DNA of 64,000 bases from positions 1 to 64,000 of the forward strand of contig NZ_CACSIP010000067.1 of the NCBI RefSeq assembly GCF_902705885.1. The letters run 5' to 3'. A model generated the notes under the pieces. The model ran no database searches and was not told the origin of the DNA. It saw only the letters and a list, made by a program, of their open reading frames with translations. The first letter of the stretch is position 1. Every line of letters starts with the position of its first letter. This document shows positions 7,807 through 15,594 of the stretch, one piece after another. A program made the position numbers and the translations under genes. This stretch comes from Mycolicibacterium austroafricanum. Lineage in GTDB: Bacteria > Actinomycetota > Actinomycetes > Mycobacteriales > Mycobacteriaceae.

Positions 7807-9414
7807 TCAGGTCTGAGTGGGCTCGTGGTGCTTGGCTTCGCTGTGCATGTCCTCGAGCGCCTTGCCCTTCGTCTCCTCGACGAACTGCCAGACGAACACC
7901 AGGGACAACACCGCGCACAGCGCGTAGAACCCGTAGGCGAGGCCGAGGAAGTCGCGCAGGCCCGGGAAGGTGACGGTGATCAACCAGTTCGCCGTCCACT
8001 GACCGGCCGCGGCCAGCCCCAACGCCGCAGCTCGGATGCGGTTGGGGAACATCTCGCCGAGCAGCACCCAGACCACCGGTCCCCAGGACATCCCGAACGC
8101 GACGACGAACAGGTTGGCGGCGACCAGAGCAACCGGTCCGGCGACGCCGCCGAGCTGTGGTTGACCGTCGACCTGCGGTGCGGTGCCGAAGATCACCGCC
8201 ATCGTCCCCAACGTCACCGCCATGCCGGTGGAGCCGACGAGCAGCAGTGGCTTGCGGCCGACCTTGTCGATCAGTGCGATCGCAACCAGCGTGGTCGCGA
8301 TGTTGGTCATCGAGGTGATGACCGTGATCGTGAAGGACGAACTCTCGTCGAACCCGACCGCCTGCCACAGCACATTCGAGTAGTAGAAGATCACGTTGAT
8401 GCCGACGAACTGCTGAAAGATCGACAGACCCAGACCGACCCAGACGATGCCCCAGAGGCCACCGATGAGCGCGACCCCGATCACCAGCGCGAGGAACACC
8501 GCCGCGAGGGGCCACAGCCCGGCGCCGAACGCCGCCACGGCTAGCACCACCAGCAGAGACAGCAGCCACCACAGATACCGCCTGATCCAGACGACCGGCG
8601 CCGACGTCGTCGCGCCCTGGCGCAGCGGCCGCGACAGATCCCGCCAGGACGGCGGCTCTTCAGACCGAAGTGAATCCTGGATGCGGCTGATGGTGATCTC
8701 GAGGTTCTTCTCACCCAACAACCTGGTCAGGACCCGCCTCGCCTCCGGGATCCGGTGCGTGGCAACGAGATAGCGCGGCGACTCGGGAATCGTGAAGGCC
8801 AGCAGCCCGTAGGCCAACGCCGGGATGATCTCCGCCAAGAACATCCAGCGCCAGGCCTGCAAGCCAAGCCACAGCTCTTGATTGGACCCACCGGCGATCT
8901 CGGCGAGCGCCCAGGCGACGGCCAGCGCCACGAAGATGCCGGACACGATCGCCAGCTGCTGCAACGAGCCGAGGCGGCCGCGGATCCGCTCGGGAGACGT
9001 CTCGGCGATGTAGGCGGGGGCGATCACCGAGGCGATACCGACGGCGACACCGCCGACGATGCGGAACACCACGATCACCCAGATGTTGGTTCCGATACCG
9101 GTGACGATCGCGCTGATCAGGAACAACGCGGCGGCGATCTTCATCACCCACAAGCGGCCCACGGCGTCCGCGAGCCGACCTGCGGTCAACGCACCGACCG
9201 CGGCACCGAGCAACGCCGAGGCGACCGCGAAACCCAGCGTCGCGTCGTCGATCGCGAACTCTTCCTGCAGCGCGCCGACGGCGCCGTTGATCACGGCGCT
9301 GTCGAAGCCGAACAGCAAACCGCCGAGCGCAGCCACCGACGCCACCCGGGCGGCACTGCGTCCGGAGCTGAACTCATTGTCGACGGGAAGCCCGCCCCCC
9401 ACTCCGCCACCCAT
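7807..9414 (-). CDS. MFS sugar-porter-type transporter
   Basis: A 535-residue major facilitator of the sugar porter family with twelve predicted helices. Family marks include GGLLFGFDSAVINGAV in helix 1, the loop GRLADAVGRL, PAYIAETSPERIRGRLGS after helix 4, PESPRYLVA in the central loop, QQFVGINVIFYYSN in helix 7, DKVGRKPLL, and VEETKGKALEDM after helix 12. It should import a sugar or polyol by proton symport. The substrate is not determined. An extra hydrophobic stretch between helices 6 and 7 (around 8450-8620) makes it longer than the usual 460-480 residues. The ATG has GGAAGGGA about seven bases upstream. It ends 39 bases before hisE. Confidence 0.88.
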   Translation of the reverse strand: MGGGVGGGLPVDNEFSSGRSAARVASVAALGGLLFGFDSAVINGAVGALQEEFAIDDATLGFAVASALLGAAVGALTAGRLADAVGRLWVMKIAAALFLISAIVTGIGTNIWVIVVFRIVGGVAVGIASVIAPAYIAETSPERIRGRLGSLQQLAIVSGIFVALAVAWALAEIAGGSNQELWLGLQAWRWMFLAEIIPALAYGLLAFTIPESPRYLVATHRIPEARRVLTRLLGEKNLEITISRIQDSLRSEEPPSWRDLSRPLRQGATTSAPVVWIRRYLWWLLSLLVVLAVAAFGAGLWPLAAVFLALVIGVALIGGLWGIVWVGLGLSIFQQFVGINVIFYYSNVLWQAVGFDESSSFTITVITSMTNIATTLVAIALIDKVGRKPLLLVGSTGMAVTLGTMAVIFGTAPQVDGQPQLGGVAGPVALVAANLFVVAFGMSWGPVVWVLLGEMFPNRIRAAALGLAAAGQWTANWLITVTFPGLRDFLGLAYGFYALCAVLSLVFVWQFVEETKGKALEDMHSEAKHHEPTQT

Positions 9415-9516
9415 GACGCGTCCCTTCCACACCGAGGCATGAGAGATAGATCACAGATACGATCGCACACAATGCTGCCCTGTATGGGCGGTATCAGGAC
9501 TCCGCGTTCGTGGCGA

Positions 9517-10200
9517 TCAGGCGGTGCGTTCCCGCCACTGCCCGTCGATCTCGGCGTGGATCCGGCGGAGGTCTGAGGTGGCGAGCTCGGCGAGCGAGCC
9601 GACCTGTCGGCGCCGCCGCCCGCCCGGCACCGGGACGTCGTTGGGCACCACCAGCACCGCGCATCCGGCCTCCTCCGCGGCCGCGCTGCCGGTCACCGAG
9701 TCCTCCACCGCCAGGCAGTCCGAGGGCTCCAGACCGAGGAGTTCGGCTGCACGCAGGTAGGGATCGGGTGCGGGTTTGCCGTTCGGCACCTCATCACCGC
9801 ACACCGAGACCGAGAAGTAATGCCGGCCAATGCTGTTGAGCGCCCGTTCGGCGAGCTCGCGCTGGGTGTTGGTCACCAGCGCCATCGGAGTGCGTTCGGC
9901 GGCAAGCGCTTCCAGCATCTCGCGGGCTCCGTCACACCACGGCAACCCGTTGTCGAACAGTCCCGCGGTGTGGTCGTGCAGCCAGCGGATCGACTCCGCC
10001 ATCGCGTCCGGATCCGGCTCCAGGTTCAGTTCCGCGTAGACGGTCACCATCGTCTCTTCGGCAGAAGCCCCGACGAGCGCTGTTCTGGTCTCCCGGCTCA
10101 TCGCGCCGCCGAAAGAAGCGTAGAGCGTGGAAAGTGACACGTCCCACAACTTCTCGGAGTCGACGAGGGTGCCGTCCATGTCCCAAAGCACTGCTCGCAC
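9517..10200 (-). CDS. HAD-IA family hydrolase (phosphoglycolate phosphatase / phosphoglucomutase-like)
   Basis: A 227-residue HAD-superfamily phosphatase: motif I WDMDGTLVDS, motif II in ALVTNTQRE, and motifs III/IV in NGKPAPDPYLRAAELLGLEPSDCLAVEDSVTGSAAAEEAG, with a four-helix cap typical of subfamily IA. It hydrolyses a small phosphorylated metabolite, but the substrate cannot be predicted. The GTG at 10198-10200 places motif I at residue 8, the normal distance from the start. Longer in-frame openings upstream give an Arg/His-rich sequence unlike the family. It is divergent from the purine catabolism operon. Confidence 0.88.
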   Translation of the reverse strand: MRAVLWDMDGTLVDSEKLWDVSLSTLYASFGGAMSRETRTALVGASAEETMVTVYAELNLEPDPDAMAESIRWLHDHTAGLFDNGLPWCDGAREMLEALAAERTPMALVTNTQRELAERALNSIGRHYFSVSVCGDEVPNGKPAPDPYLRAAELLGLEPSDCLAVEDSVTGSAAAEEAGCAVLVVPNDVPVPGGRRRRQVGSLAELATSDLRRIHAEIDGQWRERTA

Positions 10201-10446
10201 CCGACCATTGTGGCACGCGGGCGCAGCGGTGCGCGAACCGCTCGAAGTGCGAGGATCCGCCGCGTGTCCGATCCTTGGACGATGGTGGCAGCGATCACGG
10301 CGGAGCCGGCTATGCCCAGACACCTGGGCGACGAGGTGCTGCCTGTCGCGACCGGGCCGACCGAGAAGCGGTCCACCGGGGTCTGCGACGGTGTCGCCTT
10401 GCCCAGTGCCTTGTCCGAAGTCGACGAGGACGACCACAATGACGTG

Positions 10447-10542
10447 GTGACGTCGGCCCCACTGGGCAGCGAAGAGTTCAACTGCCTACCCGAACAGCAG
10501 CGGATGCGGCTGCAACGGCCGTTGTCGAAGGGGACGCCGTGA
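10447..10542 (+). pseudogene. Probable remnant of uraD (OHCU decarboxylase), internally deleted
   Basis: A 31-codon frame from GTG 10447 encodes LGSEEFNCLPEQQ, resembling the N-terminal signature (F-N-x-L-P) of 2-oxo-4-hydroxy-4-carboxy-5-ureidoimidazoline decarboxylase. It then runs into RMRLQRPLSKGTP, similar in character to the C-terminal helix of the same family. Its stop overlaps the uraH start as GTGA, the junction expected for an intact uraD-uraH pair. The catalytic middle (about 130 residues) is missing. The match is short, so this is an inference from context as much as sequence. The region 10201-10446 shows no other gene. Confidence 0.4.
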
Positions 10543-10862
10543 AAACGTTGAGCACCCATGTTCTCGACGCGATGACCGGCACGCCGGCCGTCGGGGTCGG
10601 GGTCACGGTCACCGACACCTCCGGCGGTACCGTCGCCGTCGCTTGCACCGACGACGACGGCCGGGTCACATCACTGGCCACCGATCTCACCGTCGGCGTC
10701 TACCGGCTGCGTTTCGACACCGGAGGTTATTTCGCCGCCACCGATGTCACCGCGTTCTACCCAGAGGTGGTGATCGCCTTCGAGATCACCGACACCGTCG
10801 AGCACTACCACGTCCCGCTGTTGTTGTCGCCGTTCGCATACTCGACCTACCGAGGGAGCTGA
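10539..10862 (+). CDS. uraH: 5-hydroxyisourate hydrolase (transthyretin-like)
   Basis: A 107-residue transthyretin-related protein that converts 5-hydroxyisourate to OHCU in urate breakdown. Family signatures are the N-terminal LSTHVLDAMTGTPAVGV (catalytic His), the GVYRLRFDTGGYF segment, and the C-terminal HYHVPLLLSPFAYSTYRGS carrying the conserved His and the YRGS end that lines the active site. It starts at a GTG overlapping the stop of the uraD-like remnant and lies 16 bases before hpxO, whose product is its substrate. Confidence 0.95.
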   Translation: MKTLSTHVLDAMTGTPAVGVGVTVTDTSGGTVAVACTDDDGRVTSLATDLTVGVYRLRFDTGGYFAATDVTAFYPEVVIAFEITDTVEHYHVPLLLSPFAYSTYRGS

Positions 10863-10878
10863 GAGGGTTGGGGCAGAC

Positions 10879-12045
10879 GTGAAAGCAGTGATCATCGGCG
10901 CTGGCATGGGCGGCATGAGCGCGGCACTCGCGTTGCGCCAAATCGGAATCGACACCCACGTCTACGAACGGGTGACCGAGAACAAGCCCGTCGGTGCCGC
11001 GATATCGGTGTGGTCCAACGGCGTCAAATGTCTGAACTACCTCGGGCTGGAGAGCCGGACCGCCGAACTCGGCGGCATCGTCGAGACGATGAGCTACCTC
11101 GACGGGCACACCGGCCAGACCATGTGCCGGTTCTCGATGCAACCGCTGATCGACGAGGTCGGCCAGCGCCCCTACCCCATCGCCCGCGCCGAGTTGCAGT
11201 CGATGCTCATGCAGGCCTACGGCCTCGACGAGATCAACTTCGGCCACCGGATGGTCAGCGTGCACGACGGTCCCGACTCGGCGACGGCGACCTTCGCCGA
11301 CGGGAGCACGGTATCGGCGGACTTCGTCATCGGCGCAGACGGGGCCAGTTCGATCACCCGCGAATACGTGCTGGGCGGGCCCGTGACCCGGCGTTACGCC
11401 GGGTATGTGAACTACAACGGTCTGGTCGATGTTGACGATGCGATCGGCCCCGCGACCGAATGGACCACTTATGTCGGCGACGGCAAGCGGGTTTCAGTGA
11501 TGCCCGTGGCGGCCGGGCGCTTCTACTTCTTCTTCGACGTCGTCGAACCCCAAGGGGCGCACTACGAGAAAGGCAGTGCGCGCGAGGTTCTGCGTGCGCA
11601 TTTCGCGGACTGGGCACCGGGGGTGCAGACGCTGATCAACGTACTCGACCCGGCCACCACCAACAGGGTCGAGATCCTCGACCTGGATCCTTTCTACACC
11701 TGGGTCAAGGGCCGGGTCGCCGTACTCGGCGATGCCGCCCACAACACCACCCCCGACATCGGGCAGGGCGGATGCTCGGCGATGGAGGACGCGGTGGCGT
11801 TGCAGTGGGCGTTTCGTGATCATCCCGACGACGTGCCTGCGGCCCTGGCCGCCTACCAGCAGTCACGGGCCGAACGGGCCGGCGATCTGGTGCTCCGGGC
11901 CCGCAAGCGATGTGACCTCACCCATGCCAAAGATCCCGAGAAGACCGCCGACTGGTACGCCGAGTTGCGAGAAGAGGACGGCACCAACATCATTCGCGGC
12001 ATCGTCGGCAACATCGTGGGCGGACCGTTGACCCCGGTCAGCTGA
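10879..12045 (+). CDS. hpxO: FAD-dependent urate hydroxylase
   Basis: A 388-residue group A flavin monooxygenase that oxidises urate to 5-hydroxyisourate with NAD(P)H and O2, replacing uricase. Visible features: the FAD Rossmann motif VIIGAGMGGMSAALAL, the family-specific ERVTENKPVGAAISVWSNGVKCL, VIGADGASS, and GRVAVLGDAAHNTTPDIGQGGCSAMEDA, which binds FAD. RYAGYVNYNGLV, SVMPVAAGRFYFFFDV and RKRCDLTHAKD closely follow Klebsiella HpxO. Translation starts at a GTG after a weak GAGAGGG. Six bases separate it from xdhB. Confidence 0.93.
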   Translation: MKAVIIGAGMGGMSAALALRQIGIDTHVYERVTENKPVGAAISVWSNGVKCLNYLGLESRTAELGGIVETMSYLDGHTGQTMCRFSMQPLIDEVGQRPYPIARAELQSMLMQAYGLDEINFGHRMVSVHDGPDSATATFADGSTVSADFVIGADGASSITREYVLGGPVTRRYAGYVNYNGLVDVDDAIGPATEWTTYVGDGKRVSVMPVAAGRFYFFFDVVEPQGAHYEKGSAREVLRAHFADWAPGVQTLINVLDPATTNRVEILDLDPFYTWVKGRVAVLGDAAHNTTPDIGQGGCSAMEDAVALQWAFRDHPDDVPAALAAYQQSRAERAGDLVLRARKRCDLTHAKDPEKTADWYAELREEDGTNIIRGIVGNIVGGPLTPVS

Positions 12046-12050
12046 CCTCC

Positions 12051-12884
12051 ATGGACCTCAACACCGTCGAGGCGATCGACAGCCCCACTAGTCGCGATGA
12101 CCTCTCACCAGTCGGCCCCGGGGACGCGATCCTCGCCGGAGGCACCTGGTTGTTCTCCGAACCCCAACCACACCTTCGCCGGCTGATCGACATCACCCGG
12201 TTCGGCTGGAAGCCGATCACCCTCGCCGACGACGGAATCGAACTCGCCGCGACCTGCACGCTGAACGAGGTGTCGCAGCTGACGTCCCAACTGGCCGCCG
12301 CCCGACCAGAGTGGACGGCGGCACCGTTGCTGCACCAGTGCTGCACCGCCCTGCTGGCGTCGTTCAAGATCTTGGCGACGGCGACCGTCGGCGGGAACAT
12401 CTGCCTGTCACTCCCGGCCGGTGCGATGATCTCCCTCACGTCGGCGCTCGACGCCGAACTGACGATCTGGCGCGCCGACGGCACCGACCACCGCCTTCCG
12501 GTCACCGAGTTCGTCGCCGGTGTGGCCACCAACGCGCTGGGTCCCGGGGACGTCCTGCGGTCGGTGTGGCTGCCGGCCGCGGCACTGCGCGCAACCTCGG
12601 TCTACCGTCAGCTCGCCCCGTCCCCACTGGGCCGCTCGGGGGCCGTCGTCATCGGCAGACGCGACACCGCCGCCGACGGTGGCCGGTTCGTGTTGTCGGT
12701 GACCGCGGCCACCGTGCGCCCGTACGTGTTCACGTTTCCCGGCACCCCCAGCGCCGCCGCACTGACCGCCGCACACCAGGCCATCGGCGAGGAGTCCTGG
12801 ACCCGGGACGCTCACGGCGACCCCGACTGGCGGCGCGCCGTCACCCTGGTGCTGGCCGAGCAGATCCGTCGCGAGCTGACATGA
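12051..12884 (+). CDS. xdhB: xanthine dehydrogenase FAD-binding subunit
   Basis: A 277-residue subunit of the molybdenum hydroxylase family (CO_deh_flav_N fold with a C-terminal domain). The FAD-binding pieces are LAGGTWLFSEPQPHLRRLIDITR near residues 27-50 and ATATVGGNICLSLPAGAMI near residues 108-127, the latter containing the T-V-G-G-N-I motif. It carries electrons from the iron-sulfur clusters of XdhA to NAD. The ATG start lies six bases after hpxO and the stop overlaps the xdhA ATG (ATGA), so the three genes are almost certainly co-transcribed. Confidence 0.88.
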   Translation: MDLNTVEAIDSPTSRDDLSPVGPGDAILAGGTWLFSEPQPHLRRLIDITRFGWKPITLADDGIELAATCTLNEVSQLTSQLAAARPEWTAAPLLHQCCTALLASFKILATATVGGNICLSLPAGAMISLTSALDAELTIWRADGTDHRLPVTEFVAGVATNALGPGDVLRSVWLPAAALRATSVYRQLAPSPLGRSGAVVIGRRDTAADGGRFVLSVTAATVRPYVFTFPGTPSAAALTAAHQAIGEESWTRDAHGDPDWRRAVTLVLAEQIRRELT

Positions 12885-15574
12885 GCATCCGGGTGAACGG
12901 CGCTGACGAACACGGCAAGCCGGCAGCGGGTCAGTGTCTTCGCAGCTATCTGCGCGACCATGGCCACTTCGACGTCAAGAAGGGCTGCGACGCAGGTGAC
13001 TGCGGCGCATGCTCGGTGCTGGTCGACGGCCAGGCGGTGCACTCGTGTGTGTTTCCGGCCTTCCGCGCCGACGGACACGACGTCACCACCGTGGCCGGTT
13101 TGGGGACGCCGACCGACCTGCATCCGCTGCAGCGCCGCTTCGTCGAGGCCGGCGGCTTTCAGTGCGGGTTCTGCACAGCCGGCATGATCGTCACCGCGTC
13201 GACGCTGTCCGAACAGCAGCGCACCGATCTTGGACAGTCGTTGAAGGGAAACCTGTGCCGCTGCACCGGTTACCGCGCGATCACCGACGCGATCGACGGC
13301 AAGGTCAACATCGAGAAGTCCGGTGGGGTGGGCCACTCCGTCGGCGCCCCGGCCGCGATGCGGGTGGTCACGGGCACCGAGCAGTACACGATGGACTTCG
13401 CCCCGCCCGGCCTGCTGCATCTGGCGGTGCTGACCAGCCCGGTGGCACATGCCCGGATCACAGCGATAGACGTCACCGCCGCCGAGGCGATCGACGGGGT
13501 ACACCTCGTGCTGACGCATCGTGACAGCCCCGGTGCCGCGTTCTCCACCGCTCGCCACGAGAACCGCCTCGACGACCCCGACGACACCGTGGTGCTCGAC
13601 GACACAGTCCGCTTCGTCGGGCAGCGGGTGGCCGCGGTAGTCGCCGACACCATCGCGCTGGCCGAAAAAGCCTGCCGGGCAATCGTCGTGGAGTACCAGG
13701 AGCTGCCGTCGGTGTTCGATCCGGAGATCGCCCGCAGACCCGGTGCACCCCTGTTGCACGGCGACAAAGGCGAACAGACACGCATCGCCGATGTGTCGCG
13801 CAACCTGGTCGCCGAGGTGCACGGCGGTGTCGGCGACATCGGCGACGGCATTGCCGCTGCCCTGGCCGGTGGCGGCGTGGTGGTGCGGGAACGCTACAGC
13901 ACCCAACGCGTCCAGCACGTCCATCTGGAGACGCATGGCTGCACCGGATGGCGGGACGAGGACGGCCGGCTGGTGCTGTGCACCAGTTCGCAGGTGCCGT
14001 TCCTGGTCCGCGACGAACTGTGTCACGTGTTCGGTCTCGCGCGTGACGAGGTGCGGGTGTTCGCCCGACGAGTGGGCGGTGGCTTCGGCGGCAAACAGGA
14101 GATGCTCACCGAGGACCTCGTGACGCTGGCGGTGTTGCGGCTCGGCCGGCCGGTGCGTTACGAGTTCAGCCGCTCGGACCAGTTCACGATGGCGCCGTGC
14201 CGCCACCCCTACCGGATCGAGGTCACCGCCGCGGCTGGGGCCGACGGAGTGCTGACCGCGCTGGGCGTCGACGTGCTGATGGACGCAGGCGGATACGGAA
14301 ACCACAGCACCGGCGTGCTGTTCCACGGGTGCGGTGAGTCGTTGGCGGTGTACCGGTGCGCCAACAAGCGCGTTGACGCCGAGGCGGTTTACACCAACAA
14401 CCTGCCGTCCGGTGCGTTCCGCGGCTACGGCCTGAGCCAGATGATCTTCGCGGTCGAGTCAGCGCTCGACGAGCTCGCCCACCGGCTGGGCGTCGATCCG
14501 TTCGAGCTCAGACGACGCAATGTGGTGGTGCCCGGGGACGAGTTCGTCGACTACCGGGTCGGCCACGATGACCTCACGTTCGGCAGCTACGGCCTGGACC
14601 AGTGTCTCGACCTGGCGCAGCGAGCGCTCGCCGAGGGCGACGACGTGACCGGGCCGACCGGGTGGCCCGTCGGCGACGGGATGGCGGTCGCGATGATCGC
14701 GACGATCCCGCCGCACGGACATATCGCCGAAGCCTCGGTCAGCCTCACTCCCGACGGCGAGTTCGTGCTGTCGGTCGGCACCGCCGAGTTCGGCAACGGC
14801 ACCACCACCGTGCACACCCAGCTGGTCGCGACCGAGCTGAACACCACTGCCGACCGGGTTCGTATCCACCAATCCGACACCGAGGCAACGGGTTACGACA
14901 CCGGCGCGTTCGGGTCAGCGGGCACGGTGGTGGCCGGCCAGGCGGTGATGTCGGCGTGCAGGAAGCTGCGGTTCGCGATGGTCAAGGCAGCGTCCGAACT
15001 CACCGGCATCGGCATGCGCTCCTGCACCGTGACCCCTCACGGCGTGCAGTGCGGGACCAGGCTGGTCGAGTTCGCCGAGCTGCCCGCGCTGGTGGGCCAC
15101 GGCCGCCACGACGGGACACCGCGCTCGGTGGCGTTCAACGTGCAAGGATTCCGGGTGGCGGTCAACCCCGAGACGGGTGAGGTGCGCATTCTGCGGTCGG
15201 TGCAGGCCGTCGACGCCGGCGCGGTGATCAACCCCGAGCAGTGCCGAGGGCAGGTGGAAGGCGGTGTGGCCCAGGCGATCGGGGCGGCGCTCTACGAACA
15301 GGTCCTGACCGGCCCCGACGGAACAGTGCTGACCCGGGCGCTGCGGGACTACCACATCCCGCAGCTTGCCGACGCACCCGTCACCGAGGTGCTCTTTGCC
15401 GACACCTACGACCAGATCGGGCCGCTGGGCGCGAAGTCGATGAGCGAATCGCCGTACAACCCGGTGGCCCCGGCGCTGGCCAACGCCATCGCGCGGGCCT
15501 GCGGCGCCCGGGTGCGCGACCTGCCGATCACGCCGGCGCGCGTGTGGCGCACCCTGAGCGACCCAGCACCCTGA
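12881..15574 (+). CDS. xdhA: xanthine dehydrogenase: fused 2Fe-2S and molybdenum-binding subunit
   Basis: An 897-residue fusion of what are often two proteins. Residues 1-150 hold two 2Fe-2S clusters: Cys36, 41, 44 and 56 form the plant-ferredoxin type, and CGFC with CRC form the helical one. The remainder is the aldehyde oxidase/xanthine dehydrogenase molybdopterin domain, with VGGGFGGKQE, GAFRGYGLSQ and GAKSMSESPYNPVAPALANAI carrying the expected catalytic Glu. It oxidises hypoxanthine and xanthine to urate, feeding HpxO. An upstream in-frame opening reads through xdhB, so the ATG at 12881, in ATGA overlap with xdhB, is used. Substrate assignment rests on the neighbours. Confidence 0.9.
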   Translation: MSIRVNGADEHGKPAAGQCLRSYLRDHGHFDVKKGCDAGDCGACSVLVDGQAVHSCVFPAFRADGHDVTTVAGLGTPTDLHPLQRRFVEAGGFQCGFCTAGMIVTASTLSEQQRTDLGQSLKGNLCRCTGYRAITDAIDGKVNIEKSGGVGHSVGAPAAMRVVTGTEQYTMDFAPPGLLHLAVLTSPVAHARITAIDVTAAEAIDGVHLVLTHRDSPGAAFSTARHENRLDDPDDTVVLDDTVRFVGQRVAAVVADTIALAEKACRAIVVEYQELPSVFDPEIARRPGAPLLHGDKGEQTRIADVSRNLVAEVHGGVGDIGDGIAAALAGGGVVVRERYSTQRVQHVHLETHGCTGWRDEDGRLVLCTSSQVPFLVRDELCHVFGLARDEVRVFARRVGGGFGGKQEMLTEDLVTLAVLRLGRPVRYEFSRSDQFTMAPCRHPYRIEVTAAAGADGVLTALGVDVLMDAGGYGNHSTGVLFHGCGESLAVYRCANKRVDAEAVYTNNLPSGAFRGYGLSQMIFAVESALDELAHRLGVDPFELRRRNVVVPGDEFVDYRVGHDDLTFGSYGLDQCLDLAQRALAEGDDVTGPTGWPVGDGMAVAMIATIPPHGHIAEASVSLTPDGEFVLSVGTAEFGNGTTTVHTQLVATELNTTADRVRIHQSDTEATGYDTGAFGSAGTVVAGQAVMSACRKLRFAMVKAASELTGIGMRSCTVTPHGVQCGTRLVEFAELPALVGHGRHDGTPRSVAFNVQGFRVAVNPETGEVRILRSVQAVDAGAVINPEQCRGQVEGGVAQAIGAALYEQVLTGPDGTVLTRALRDYHIPQLADAPVTEVLFADTYDQIGPLGAKSMSESPYNPVAPALANAIARACGARVRDLPITPARVWRTLSDPAP

Positions 15575-15594
15575 GTGCCCCGGCGCAGAGTTAC

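Noticed and set aside
12311..12880. 190-residue N-terminal extension of xdhA
   Set aside because: It lies in another frame of xdhB, is Arg/His/Pro-rich and has no similarity to molybdenum hydroxylases. The ferredoxin-like domain begins at the ATG overlapping the xdhB stop.
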